Below are positions 34,867 to 47,580 of a DNA stretch of 64,000 nucleotides, one piece after another. The translations under genes and the position numbers were made by a program. Source of the DNA: Holothuria scabra. Lineage: Eukaryota; Echinodermata; Holothuroidea; Aspidochirotida; Holothuriidae. The stretch's first letter is position 1. Every line of letters starts with the position of its first letter. Location of the stretch: contig CM074187.1 in the NCBI GenBank assembly GCA_037179385.1, forward strand, positions 5,704,001 through 5,768,000, written 5' to 3'. The notes under the pieces are model-generated. The model was not told where the DNA came from and did not search any database. It saw only the letters and a list, made by a program, of their open reading frames with translations.

Positions 34867-35172
34867 ATGTCTCAACGAAAGGTTCGTTACCTCTCTTTGT
34901 GTAAGAAAATAATTGATTTTTACCACCATACCATGTATTCAGGTGCTTCATTCGGTTTGGGGTCTCAAAGACCTGAAAATGTCTCCCGATTTTTTCAGCA
35001 GTCCTTACTCCGTCGCGTTACTCCACTGAAATGTGTTAGTAAACCGTTCCTTAACACATGTTATGTTATCTTAGTTAAGCCTAAGCTGTTCACCTTTGAA
35101 CCAAAGGTCAAATATGACATGAATATTAAGCACCTTAATAGAAAGTTTAGGAGAAAGAGGGCAGTGGAGTGA
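34867..35172 (+). CDS. Small basic ORF at the left end of the pogo-like element, or exon 1 plus intron
   Basis: The ATG lies in GTCAATATGTCT; the 101-aa frame is basic and ends RKFRRKRAVE. No known family is recognised. Alternatively only MSQRK is coding: CGAAAG|GTTCGT could be a donor joined in phase 0 to the acceptor at 35467, giving MSQRK-GSHDLEGMERAFNLV, which resembles the short basic N-termini of pogo transposases. The donor is weak at positions 3-4. Confidence 0.35.
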   Translation: MSQRKVRYLSLCKKIIDFYHHTMYSGASFGLGSQRPENVSRFFQQSLLRRVTPLKCVSKPFLNTCYVILVKPKLFTFEPKVKYDMNIKHLNRKFRRKRAVE

Positions 35173-35467
35173 TATTGATTACGGCATACAAAAGATTGTA
35201 AAATATCGGTTCTTAGTTTCTGAAGACTAAGGGAAAAAATAAAGGTCAGATCTACAAAATTATATGTTTATATTAAGTCATTTTCTCAGCCTGCTTTTTT
35301 GTGATCGTTACCTACTCGTCTCATTTAATTATCAATTGAACAAAAGTGAGTTACAATTCAACTTATTTCAGAGGTACACGGGACCTCTGTCAGTAAAAGG
35401 AACCATTTGAATATCTTAATCCTCGAGTGAACTTACTAAATTTAGGGGACTTTTTCTCCATTTACAG

Positions 35468-37164
35468 GGTCCCAGCCATGATCTAGAGGGTATGGAGAGG
35501 GCTTTCAATTTAGTCCGATCTAAAAACTGGCCAAAGAGAAAAGCCGCCAAATTCTGTGGTGTGCCAGAGAGCTCTCTAAGAGCTTGCCTTAAAAGAGGTC
35601 GACCAAGAAGAGAAAATGACCGTTCTGGTCCTCCCCCTATGATCCCTCTTCAGCAGGAACAGCTACTGAAGGACCATATAATCCAACTAGCGAAACTAGG
35701 ATTCCCTATGACGAGGGGGGATGTTTTAAACCTAGCTACTAGCACGGCCGTTTTTCTGGGAGTAAAGAAATCGAATGAGGAAAACGGTTTATCAACCCAG
35801 TGGTTTCGTGGTTTCATGAAGCGGTGGCCGGAACTTAAAGTTGTGAAGCCTCAAAAACTGAGTTTGAGGAGGGCAAAGGCAACAAGCGAAGAGGTCGTTT
35901 ATAATTACTTTGAGGAACTGGGAAATGTCATTGAAAAATACAATTTGAAGGACAAACCACACCTAATTTATAATATCGATGAAACTGGTTTTCAAGTTGA
36001 ACATGAGCCACACCGAGTGGTGGCACCATGTGGCATAAAAGTAAACTCAATTACATCTGACCGTGCAGCAATTACCACAGTTTTAGCGGCTGGAAATGCA
36101 ATTGGTCAAGCCATTCCACCGTATTTTGTCTTCAAAGGACAAAGGTTAGTGTCTGAACTTAAAGAGGGTGCCCTGCCAGGTAGCGGTTTCAGTATGACAA
36201 GAACTGGCTGGAGCAATGCTGAAATATTTCAAGATTATATTGAGAACCACATCTCAAAGTATCTCCCTGCCAGAAGACCCAACGAACATGTTTTGTTTCT
36301 TTATGATGGTCATTCTTCACATATATCCATTCCTCTAATCGAACATGCTCTCTCAAAAAAATAGTTCTCTTCGTCCTCCCACCCCACACCAGCCATGTGT
36401 TACAACCCCTTGATGTTTCTGTATTTGGACCCCTGAAGAGATGCTATCATTCAGAATGTCAACGTCATATGAGGCTAAATGCTGGAGAGGCAATAACGAG
36501 ATACCATGTTTGCAAGTTGGTATCTAAGGCTTACCTCAAAGCGTTTTCTGCCCAAAATCTTGTTTCAGCATTCCGCAAAACAGGAATTTATCCCCTGAAT
36601 CGACAGATCATCAACCGGGATAATTTTGCACCAGCCCAGAACCTGAATCAGGAAAGTGATCCTGCAAGGCTCCGAGTCCTCGCAGAACCTTCAAGTGACT
36701 CACTTGCCGATTTGAGTAGTTTTCTTACCTCAAAACTCCCTACCCCCACAGAAAAGCCAAAGAAACCTAAACGAAAATACAGTTACCGACCAGGAGGAGT
36801 AGAAATCACAGAAGAAAAAATCATTCTAAAGATTAGGAAAGTACGGGAGTCTAAAGAGAAACCAGTTCCTCGGGTCACTTCCACTCCAACAAATGATCCT
36901 GGGCCAACCGTGTTGCCTACGAGTTCACCGCCAATGTCAATGGAGTCCAGTGAAGAAGATCAAGATGTCTGTTGTGTTTGTAGGAAATTTACTCCTGTGG
37001 GCCTTAGGGAAAAACTGAGGAACGAAATTAAATTTGTTGAATGGGGTCAATGTGATGGTCCCGGTTGTGGACACTGGACCCACCTGGAATTTTGTGTTGG
37101 CCAAACAAAAGAGGAGGTTTCATCGGCTAGATTTTTATGTCCTCACTGCAAGGATGAAGAATAG
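35468..37164 (+). pseudogene. Pogo-like DDE transposase with C-terminal PHD-type finger, one frameshift
   Basis: The first frame (35492-36364, 290 aa) has a Psq-type helix-turn-helix (about residues 5-40). A CENP-B-like second HTH follows, ending near QWFRGFMKRWPELK. Then comes a DDE core with YNIDETGF (Asp163) and FLYDGHSSH (Asp272). The frame breaks in the A-run at 36355-36361. The next frame continues the usual LPPHTSHVLQPLD motif with the third catalytic Asp, so one base is missing, either in the genome or in the read. The second frame runs to 37164 and ends in a Cys/His cluster (CCVC, CDGPGC, HWTH, CPHC), a PHD-like finger. The frame is open upstream to an acceptor-like TTTACAG at 35467. 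Confidence 0.85.
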
Positions 37165-38654
37165 GTAAGTTATTCACTTGAAGTCTTTCACAAGTTCACA
37201 AGTTAACAGTCAGATTATTGCTTACTTTTTCAAAACAATCCAAGTTCTCGTGAACAAATATACCCAAATTCCCCAAAGTTCAAAAGTATCCCGCTATCAG
37301 ACGAAAATTCCTCCCCAGGCTTCCGTTTTCTTTGATCAATTATTATAATCCTGCTAAATCCCGAAAGTTTTTTGGTTTAATAAGTACGCCACCATTTTAG
37401 GTGCGCAGGAACATGTCACAGTCCGTGTTAGTAACAGAGTAACCGTGCCGTTCATAAACGGCAATATTTTCCGTGAATTCCTCGCCGGATCCCCAAACTC
37501 GTACAGAAGGTAGAAGAAAACGAACGTCGGAGTAAATTCTAAGGTATTTTGGGGCTAAATTTGCCGTCGTGTTACCAGAATCGCAGAAACAGTGGTTAAG
37601 TGCGCAAGAACCCGACCCCCCATGCTACTATATAACGCTAGGACGACCTGTGCGTGTGCCCTGGAACACAGGGCATAACCAGGTGTGTCAGCCTGGAGCG
37701 TTGTGTAACGATAGTATTTTTCCTGAAAGATTTATAACTATGTCCTAGGCCGGACCTAGATTTGCACAATATAACTATGATTGTTAACTTAATGTGATAT
37801 TTTACTGTTCACGTTATGTATAGTTATACCTAGGCCTACTGTACTACTAACGTTACTAGTACTAGGCCTAGGCTAGGCCTAATTCACAAGGTCACAATAA
37901 CAGCAAACACTCAACAGTTCTTTCAACAGTCGCCGCAATTGAGTGGGCCTGTTAACGTTAGGCACAACACAACAGTAACGTACCATGTAAAAGTAGTATG
38001 AATCTTGTACTTCTACTGTACTTACGATAAAGGTGTACTTGTGGTGCACTTCTGAAATGCAACCTTCGACAAATAAGAAGCCTCAAATTAGACCTTTATT
38101 TTGTTTCACAACTAATTCTCCTTTCACTTTTCAAGTCGCACGGAGTTTTTTAGGCCACATCACTTTCTCCTCAATCTCCTTCACCTCGACGGTACAGGAG
38201 ATCAGTTTCAATACTTCCACAAAGACATTTACATTACATTTAAAAGAATCACTAAAACTTAGCCATAATTATATAGGCAGCATATTTTTTATGGAAATTC
38301 GTCCATATTTATAGCCTAAAAAGAGAATACAAAAGAAAATAAAACATTTTTGCTAAAATACTGAAACTTGGAATATTGTCTGGCTGCAGCTTGCTAAAAT
38401 TTCCGCTTGATGATAAGATAAAATACTAAGGAGAAGTGGAACCACTCATTTACAGGGAGAACGTACAGAACCACCAAGCCAAGTAGTCGTACAACTAAAA
38501 ACATTGACTAACAAATAAAGTACTGCTTCTTTTTTTATTACTGTAATTTTATTTATTTTTATTTTTTATTTATTCTTTGATGTTCTTTCTGACTGCTTTA
38601 GCCAAAACATATGGTCATTTTTTTTCAATTGAATTCTGTAGGCAATGAGTTAAA

Positions 38655-38775
38655 CTGCAAAATGTAAAGTTCAAGGCAATTTGACCAATTACAGTGTCAT
38701 TTTGTTTGTATTTACCCCAACGTGTGGAATGTCCCCTTTGTGCGGAGAACAGGCGGGGAACACGTAGGCCTACCC
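38655..38775. repeat. Dispersed repeat pair member 1
   Basis: Shares AAGTTC-A-G-AATTTG-CCAATT, GTG-CATTT and CGGGGAACAC-like blocks in order with 45573-45690. Confidence 0.6.
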
Positions 38776-40153
38776 ATAGCACAATCATCCAAGGTTCTAG
38801 AACAAAATTTCAATGGTCGTTATTTTAAAAATTCAAGGGAAATCGGGGGCGCGGGCGGCGCTACCATTGGAGGCATATTTGAGCCGTCTGAATTGCCCCC
38901 GGTTGCAATTAAAATTGGGTCAATCATTAGTTAGGTCTATCAAAGAAAAAGTCAATATATCTCTCTTGAGAATAAATTTTTACCCAGAGATATGCTAAAA
39001 CTCAAGCTCTGGGGGCTTCTACCCTAAACCCTCGGAGGGACTTTGTCCCTGGATGCCATGCAGGAATGCACACTGTTCGGTTTTGCCAGTCATGGTTCTA
39101 CTAGGGCTTAATTTTGTGAGTAATTAGCCCCCGCCCTTCCTCAAACGTGTACTTAAGCCCCTCCCCCCCCCCCCCAAAATAAATAAATAAAAACTTGCCA
39201 ATAGATTTATTTTATCTGTCATGCTGCCCCCGCCGCCATTCTCCGGCCCGTATTTTCCCGCAGGTCACTGATGGTGAGTCCAAGTTGTTGGCGAAAATCA
39301 CCCATATGAATCTTCAATATTCAATTATATTCAATTTATCTATTCCAGTTTAAATGTATAGAATATTTAAAAAAAGGAGTAGTAAAATAAGGTTGCAAAT
39401 CCAATAATAAGACAATATATGTACAGAAAGTTACTTAACATTAAAAAATGGAAGGTCTAAAAGTCTAGAACCCTCTACAATTTGGATGCGAGGGGAGGGG
39501 GGGGGGCTCAGTGGCATCGAGCACGACAGTAATGTGATCTCGTTTCTTGTATACTGTACCACTCCACGGCACACAGGGTACATTATGTAACAAAAACGAC
39601 CTTCTGCACACAAGCCCCATTTTGAAAACTTTTGAAAAGCCCACAAAATTTTAGCGCGCTTAGCGCGTCGCAATTACCTTCCTTCTACGAATTTTGAAAT
39701 CACAATTCCGAATATTAAGAAGTTTGGGTGCTCAGCCTCCCGGCTCTTTGGACAAAGTGTAGCCTAACCCAACAAGGCATCGGGGTATCAAGCAATTTGA
39801 AAGTTTCTTGGACTGTGAACCTCATCATATCCCCATTAACCAAAAGGTACATATTTGATGCTAAATGTTTCCCTTTTTCTAACGAGAAGAACCATTTAAA
39901 AAATACAAATATTGAATCCCATAACTCATTTCTTCAAATGAAACCGAAAAAGGGTGGAAATACTCGTTTTTGGAAGTCATGCTACAATAGACAACAATTC
40001 CAGTATATCCATGCCCTCAGCAACATTGAACATTGATAACATTTTGACTCTTCAATAAGTAAAAAATCCATCTACACAGGCTACTTAACTGACAGGGTTG
40101 AAAGGTGGGTAGGTGTATATGAGCGTTTGAGTACGGTAGGCCAATGATTAATT

Positions 40154-41809
40154 CAGTGGCGGGGGGGGGGGTCGTCCCCGACCCCCCCCCCCCCCCGACG
40201 GACCAATATCGTCTGTCAGCGCCCTTTTTAGGTTTTAAACATACTTTACTTTTGCATCATTTTGGCAAAAGACATAATTAAATAGCTTTGTTTATTAGCC
40301 CAGATAACAAAATGTGCAAACAACCACCAGTAATGTACTCTCTGCACTTAACTCTGACGAAATGGGCCATCTTCTGTAAGATAGGGATAGGTTTTGCCGA
40401 AACGTATCTTCATGCTTTATACAAACTAATGAATGTTGTCTCTATGCTTAGTTCATTGCTTCCACATGAAGGGTGATTATAAGCTTATAAAATACACAGG
40501 CTGACATTAAATTAAGTTTCCGGCCAATAAAAGATGTTGCAAAGAGTCCAACAGTAATCTGGTAATTGTAGCGCAAATAGCCCTCTTGTTGTCGGCGATA
40601 ATTGTCAACATAGACATAGATACCAAAAAAGCTTCCACAACATTTTTCAAAATCATTTGAAGAGAACATTCCGGTTAAAATAAAATAAAATTGTTATCAT
40701 AGTGGTAATGGTTTAAGAGTTTTAATGAGCAGTTTCCATTTTGCTTTTCTTCAAGTTACCATATTCTCATGATAGATGACTATTTCTGTCACTGCACGAT
40801 ACTCCCATGAAAACGCTTATTTCTGCACTTACGTGGTCTAAAAGCCAGAAAATTGCATCCAATAAGCTTAAGTTAGGGCTACTTTTATTTATTATAAATT
40901 CGTTATCTAGAGAGCCAAGCAAACGCTTATTTCTTCACTTACGTGGTCTAAAAGCCAGAAAATTGCATCCAATAAGCTTAAGTTAGGGCTACTTTTATTT
41001 ATTATAAATTCGTTATTCTAGAGAGCCAAGCAGACTTCTTGTCTTGGCTATTTCTTTAAATGTACTTAATTAATGGTTATTTCAGAGCAGTCACATTATA
41101 TTAATTACGTCAACTAATGTTTCTTCGTATACCAATCTTGATTTCTATATGCCTAAAAATTTCTATAACTTCCCCCTCTGTAAGACTGCCTGCTATTAAG
41201 CTCTGGCAGGTTTAATCTTTATCTTCACAAAGTAGCCCATTATTACATTAAAATCTTAAATCGAGACCTGACAATAACACAGAAATTATAATGACTGCTT
41301 TCACACTAGAATGTGAAAAAGAGGGATAGAAACATGCGCGTACGCAGGTAGGGGCAAGGGGGGGGGGATTGCCCTCCCCTGGAAAATAAAAAAAAACTGA
41401 GAAAACGAAAAAAACATAAAGAAAAAGAAGAAAAGTTAACATTAATATTTCTCAACAGTTCCCTCAACGTTTTCCCTATTTATAGGCGGCCAATTAGGCT
41501 TTAGAAATGTCATTTCCAGCGATCTGAGAGGCATTTTGGGGCCAGAGCTTTTCCCCCGAAAAGAACTAAGTCCCCCCTCCGAAATTTTCTTCCGCGGGGG
41601 CCCATGGATAGAAAATTTAAACATGTTTTAATAGGAAAAGTTGCTGAGGAGAAATGTCAAAGTAGTCTTCTACCAGGTGCGGAAAATCAAATGGAAAGTC
41701 TGAAAAGTCGTGGCTTCGATCTTGTTGAGGTTCAGGGTATTCACTCCTTCGAAGCGCCCCTGCAGACCATTTTCGCCCCCTCTGACCGAAATCCCTAACT
41801 CCGCCACTG
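40154..41809. mobile_element. Non-autonomous hAT-type element, copy 2
   Basis: It starts CAGTGGCGG and ends CCGCCACTG, with exact 8-bp flanks GATTAATT (40146-40153 and 41810-41817). It shares the GACGGACCAA-ATCGTCTGTC block and the terminal 470 bases with copy 1, in the same order. It is 534 bp longer, mainly because of about 40810-41340, which holds a 110-bp tandem duplication. No transposase is present. Confidence 0.9.
40811..41031. repeat. 110-bp tandem duplication inside hAT copy 2
   Basis: Two near-identical units starting AAACGCTTATTTCT (40811 and 40921) with a shared ACGTGGTCTAAAAGCCAG block and AATTCGTTAT end. Confidence 0.93.
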
Positions 41810-41819
41810 GATTAATTCC

Positions 41820-44115
41820 CTGCCTGAAACATGAAGTCTTGCTCTAAAGACTATCTAAGAGGAGCGCAACCTTCGGTTGTCGCGGAGCGTACAGAGAATT
41901 GCTAGAATTGGCATTTCTCGGGCTTGTAAGTAACAAATATTTGTAAATATGGAGCTTATATTGCAGAAAGTTTTGGATTCTAGGTTTCCTGTAAGGTAAC
42001 TTAATTTGGGGGATACCTGAAGAATCTGCACTTCTGTATTGGTATCAAATCTGGGAATGATAGCACGACAATTGAACATCGTTGTTGCTACACAGGCTAA
42101 TGTTATCTAAGGCCTATACAAACAGACAAAGTGACACTCTCCGATGACCAGTGCCGTAACCAAACCTGGCTGTCCGGGAGAGCAATGGTCTAGAGGTTTC
42201 CCGATGTTGAGTTGAAGTACACTGTATTAGTTTCTGGGCCACGCGTCTTTAAATGTGGGCTGTGTTGTCCTACACGTAAGTTCCATTAGTCAGATGCAGA
42301 TGGTCATTTTACTGAATGTGTCGATGACTGGATCAAAGTCAATACTCGCAGAAATGTCGAGTTCTGTACTGAAGAGAGCAAGAGACGAAAGTTTTTCCTC
42401 CAATTAAGTGGACCTCAGATATTTTTTGTTAATTTTAGGCGACTAAATGAACGTTCACTCTTGGCTAAGGACATTACAATAGTGTCTAATATTCTATGTA
42501 GAGTTGTCAATACTAGATATGCATTTTTAATATCCCATTTTTTAGCAAAATTTCAGAAGCAGACTTGGGAGGGTTTTCATTAATTTGTGGGGCATTAGCG
42601 GCTTGTCATAGGGGCACGGGGGAGCACTTGCCCCCCCCCCCAAACATCTCCAAGGCATGGTCTTCAATTTTCCAAAGATAAAGCTATTCGATATGACATG
42701 AATAAAAAGTAGCTTTTTCTTAATTTGGGCAAAGTATCCCAGCCTTCTCTTTCATACAAATGTCATATATTATTTATAAAGTAAAAAATTTCTTTTTAGT
42801 AAAATGCCGAAGATTTTATTGCAAAGGAAAGCAAAAAAACCCTACTGCTTAAATTGCACTTACAAGCCTGGCAAATGCAATTTCCGGCTATCTGAGAGGT
42901 CGCGATTTTTCAAAATTTTCTGTAGGCTTCGCGCCAACCGATGATTGCGCTCCGCTTAAACAGTCTTTCGGGCAGTAAGTCACCACTTCTCATGCCCCCC
43001 CAAAAAATATTTTTGCACGACATCCCCTGATACTATTTGAGACGTCTTGGTCTCAAGTTGAGTTTGCCCCCCCCCCCCAAACAAATTTCATATCCGCCCT
43101 TGTTCTGGGGTATCCCTTTATAGAATGTGCAAAATTCATAAAAGAGCCTTTGCAAAGTCTAGATCAATATCATTTTCGTACATTGATGAAATGGGATGAA
43201 ATGTCTCGGTGTCACTAAAATGTCGCAAACGCATAACGCATTTGAAGAAAATCAGAGACGTTTGAAAATCTTCGAAACGTGAATGTGATTCACCAATAAG
43301 AATATCGCAAATTCTGTAAAACACAGTTACTCTAAATCTTGCAAACTGGGTTAGTACTTGGCTCATCACCGGTCTGCTCACCACACATGGGTTAGCGAAC
43401 GGTCGGGGGTGAGGAAGTTATGAGTCGAATTCAGTGTCGTAGCCAAGGTGGGTAAGGTTGGGGATTAGAACCCCCATCCATAACCCAACCTTGCAATGCA
43501 ACAAACACTTAAAAAGCGGGTTTTTCTCTCAAGCCTTAGAGTTTTCCATCATGTCGTGCACCACCCCCTCCCCCCACGACACAATCCTGGCTACGCGCCT
43601 ACAGTCGATGTCGGAAGCAAGGATTGTAATAAAGGTGTCTTTGTCGGAAGAAATCGTGTCGTAAACAAGCTGGCCTCGGCGAGGAATTGTCACTGCAGCT
43701 CGCTAACGGTGGCCAAATAGCTTAGAGTGTAGCGTTATCCTTCTTCGATGTGCCAAGTATCTCATATCATACTTATAAACTCACTTCAGTCGCTTGATTG
43801 GCGGAAACGTAAACGTGACTTGAAATACTTGGTTACTAACAAATATTATGCCAGGAGTACGGATATAAAAGGAAGGGAACCGTGGGTCAGGCTGTCGGTG
43901 ACATTCTCAGTGTTTTCGAGACTGAGACGGAACTCTGCGTTGCCAACTTGTCACTTTGGCAGGAATTACCACTCAAACAGGTATTGCAAATTTACATGCT
44001 GGAACAGTACACTAATTACAAAAATTCTGAAAAATACCTGCTGAAATAAAATCTAAATTATTCACCAAAACAGTATTCCATGAATGCAGATCAATCTTGC
44101 TTCTGATGTTATAGT
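41820..44115. other. Intergenic, repeat debris
   Basis: C-runs near 42630 and 43066 and short GTAGCC-type inverted ends (43430-43605) suggest further MITE fragments. No gene seen. Confidence 0.45.
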
Positions 44116-44118
44116 TGG

Positions 44119-44315
44119 CCCACTTTCTTTCTTTTCTCATTTTCGCTTTTTCCTTCCCTTTCCCTTCTTTCATTCCCATTCTTTTTCCCTTCTCCTTTTT
44201 CTTCTGCCTTTCTTTTCCTTCCTCCTCCTTTTTTCTTGACTTCCCTCTCTTTCCCTCTTTTTCCTCCCTTTCCTTCCATTTTCTTCCCTTCCCGTTTCCC
44301 AAGTTCCCGTTTCTT
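44119..44315. repeat. ~195-bp polypyrimidine tract
   Basis: The plus strand is almost pure C/T. The lysine/glutamate-rich minus-strand frames here are artefacts of composition. Confidence 0.95.
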
Positions 44316-44519
44316 TTGTGTCCGGAGGACAAGCCCCATGCCACCCTACTGGTTACGCCACAGATCATCGACGCTGGGATTGCAGGATGTAGAAATCGCA
44401 ACTAGGCCTAGGATAAAACGGGTGTTTCTTCGAGAACGGTCAAAACTTATAGGAAAGCGATCTATCAAGGCGCCACTGTTTCTCACGTTAAAATAAATAT
44501 TGCCGTTGCATGAAAAATG

Positions 44520-44845
44520 TCCGTCGTCTACATCTGCATACCTATTAAATGCAAACGCGCCGCCGTCAAATTACTTTGGACCATCATCATGTCATTTTCA
44601 GTCATCAAATGAAGTGTTCGTCGTGAACTTTTACTACATTTTTATTAAATAAAATGACACTGCTATCAAATAGTTTGAACCATCAAATTGATTTGATCCA
44701 TTTAATTTTGAGCCATCGCATGAAAAGCTCTCCTTGTGTGCTTTTGCATTTTTATTAAATGCAATAGGGCCGTTATTACATTACTTTGAGCCTTCGTCAT
44801 TTTATTTTGAGTAGTCATCAATCAAAAAGTGATCGTCGTAATTGT
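44520..44845. repeat. Degenerate ~120-bp tandem repeat
   Basis: Three units share TATTAAAT-CAA, a TCAAAT/TACATT-ACTTTG-CC block and a TCAT...TTTT-AGTCATC block. Heavily mutated. Confidence 0.5.
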
Positions 44846-45572
44846 TTAAGTGTTCCTTATCATTTAAAAAGTGATCTTCAATGTTAAATACATAGGCCAG
44901 CTTGAGCAAACGTCCCCTTTCTGGCCACCCTTAAAGTTTTGGTACCGTATTTGTACAGTCCGAAAAAGGCCCAATCCAATGCTTAAATTTTTCACATTCT
45001 TATTTAATTTCCGCAAAGGTTGTGAATGTTTGCATGATTACTTTCCATACATTTTTTAGGACATCAGTATTTGTGCAGGAAACAGGAAGCCCTCGCTTTG
45101 CAAGCTAGATTTGTTCAATTTCCCTTTTGAGACATTAAGTATGTATATTAAAGTGTGTTATTCCGGGCAAGGTCAGAATGGTGGAACAGGATGTCAAGCT
45201 CTCCAGTTTTTTGGATTTGCAATCTGCAATTACGACAATGAAATGTTGTCTAGGGCGTTTTGATGTCTGCATTTTGTGATTTTAGCAAGAAAACTTAAAA
45301 TATTGCAAGAATTTTGATTGAGGGGCATTCAATTGTTGGTGTCCTCCATATTTTATTCAGACCAGACCATAAGGTCATCACTGTTATGATGACAGTTGAT
45401 TTCCTTGACGTTTTTTTCTTTTTTTTTTGGTATCAATAAATTCTCCCAACTAACAGACAAACCAGCGCAAAATTTTTGGTTTGGCGATCCTGGCAAATGA
45501 GGTAAATTAAATTGTATAACTTATAAAATATGACCATTTTTCAAATGATCATTTAAGAGTAAGTTCAAATCC

Positions 45573-45690
45573 AGAATGCGCAAAGTTCGATGTAATTTGG
45601 CCAATTGTAGTGCCATTTGATTGAATTCACCCAGTGTGTGAAATTCTCCTTTGAGTGCAAGAGACTAGGGCGGGAAACACTTACCTGCCC
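45573..45690. repeat. Dispersed repeat pair member 2
   Basis: Same order of blocks as 38655-38775 (AAAGTTCGATGTAATTTGG, CCAATTGTAGTGCCATTT, GGCGGGAAACACTTACC). Confidence 0.6.
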
Positions 45691-47159
45691 TTTGGGGCTC
45701 CCTTTATCAAAATTTTAATAGCCGTTGTATGATAATCTATGCCAATTCGGTTTACTATAACAATGGCCATAGAGAAGTTTTTTCCACTTTTAGCCGGACA
45801 TCCTTTATTTACTCAAGGGCTAATAAACGGTCGTCAGTCTCACAAAAATGTTTCAATTTGTCCACATTCGACACAAAGGTATATCGTTCAGTCTTAATCT
45901 ATATCAAATTAACTTTTGGTAACATATTGCAAAAGTTTACCCTCATGCCGGAATATTTTCGTAGGATCGGACGAGGAGTGTTCCTGTGAGGCGGTAAGAA
46001 AACATGAAATATGACTTGTCAAGTTAAAAGATACCACTGGCTGCTTTTCAAATCAGCCGTATAACATGCAACGACGATGGGATAACAGGCACATAGACAC
46101 TGGAATGGCAAGAAAATTAAGTCCTGGCAATGTGTTTGTAACTTAATAAAGAGTAGATAGCTGCTACTGCAACGCATGCCTTGTCATGTCATTTCTTGCA
46201 TATTGGATACATTTTTGGGGAAACAAGACGTGCACAAGTACGGCGCTTTAAGTCGCGAGGCAAGGGTGAGAAGACAGATATCAGATTTGCCAAAAATCTT
46301 CTCCCTTTGTGTAAAGTTTAGGTGTCCTAGATTCGAAATGGGGCCATCCTCCGAAAAAAAATGTGAACTGTGTTGCTTCAAATATTGTTAAGAGACGTGG
46401 TAGAAACCATGACGAAGAACGCTGAGATTTTGCATTCCATGTCATGTCTGTAAGAATCTTGCATCGAGAGTCTGCACCAAGACGGTTTCAATTCCTGATC
46501 AAAGCCCATCTGCCAAATCACAAGGCGCGTCTTCTTTCTGATGATTCGTATAGAGCTTCTAACGTTTGCTGCCGTGCTTCTCCAAAAACGCCCGAAAATT
46601 TTCATTTGTTTGAGGGACATTTGTGATACACCATGTACAAAATAAACCAATGAAATACTTCTTTAAACCCTTTGGGAAGTCGAAGGGCCCTCTTGAGTGG
46701 TGTATATCTATTTTCATATAATGATCATCGAAAATGTCGAAATATTGCATAAAAAATCTTTTATTTCAATCATAAAGCTTGTACGTAGACTGTGTTGAGG
46801 CATCTTCAGTTTTCTAAAATTGTGTTTGTCAATTACAAGGGGAATCTGCTTCCTGGCAGCCTGGTAATACGATTTTTCAAATTCTATTAACAGCTAAACA
46901 CTACCATAAAATATAGGGGGAGGCAGAAAATTTCACCTACTTTGCACTCTTAAATGTTCTGCTTGCCCATAAACTCAACCATTAGCCTATGCACGTGAAC
47001 GATAAACCAAATCGGGAAGAGGAATTTTGTAATTTCGTTTGAGACACTGTTATTAACACATCACAAAAAACTGAAATATTGACAATTTGGGAAAGATGCG
47101 AGAAAGTGGTTCTCATAGTACTTCCGTAAACAGGGAATCACGGAAATGTCTTATACGGC

Positions 47160-47412
47160 AGTTGAGACCGACTGCATGGTCAAGTGGTTAGAACATCACA
47201 CTTGCTGTCGGGAGGTTGGGAGTTCGAGTCATGCCAGGGTCATACCAAAAACTTTAAAACGGAACCTACTGCCATTGTGCTTGCATGGTGATCAGCATAA
47301 GCAATGATGTAGGGAAAAACAAGCCAGTGAGCTACAACTGGAAAAAGGGCGTGTCCGGCTAGACTTGAACCAGTTGGCTGGAAACTGGGCCGTAAACTCC
47401 ATCTAACTAACT
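47160..47412 (+). mobile_element. tRNA-derived SINE, copy B (most complete)
   Basis: CTGCATGGTCAAGTGGTTAG head, GAGTTCGAGTC B box (47220-47230), the shared body, and a tail ending AACTCCATCTAACTAAC. The TAAC-type end is typical of the family here. Confidence 0.87.
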
Positions 47413-47580
47413 ATACGGCAGATGAGAGATACACATGGAGCACCATCTGTGTTAAATCAATTTTTTGTTCCATTACAAAACAAAAAAAAAATAAGAATTC
47501 GCTTAACGTGGGCATGGCTCTCCAATGCCCAAAGAGGATTGATTCGTAAGTGTGTTCCAATAAGAGGTTTAATCAATATA

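Larger units (their letters stand above)
34731..37636 (+). mobile_element. Pogo-like (Tc1/mariner superfamily) DNA transposon
   Basis: The element encloses the transposase frames at 35.47-37.16 kb. GTTCTTGCGCAC on the left (34766-34777) recurs inverted as GTGCGCAAGAAC on the right (37600-37611). An inner inverted match joins left ACATGTTCTTGCGCACC to right GGTGCGCAGGAACATGT with one mismatch (37400-37416). Both outer edges approach TATATAGT-GC sequences inside TA-rich DNA, which fits TA target sites. The exact ends are uncertain because of the left (TA)n tract. Confidence 0.6.

Noticed and set aside
43430..43605. Mini-element with GTAGCC ends (CAGTGTCGTAGCC / GGCTACGCGCCTAC)
   Set aside because: The inverted ends are suggestive, but the termini do not match well and no target duplication is clear.
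44012..44401. Lys/Glu-rich 129-codon minus-strand frame
   Set aside because: Entirely explained by the polypyrimidine tract; no conserved segment or splice support.
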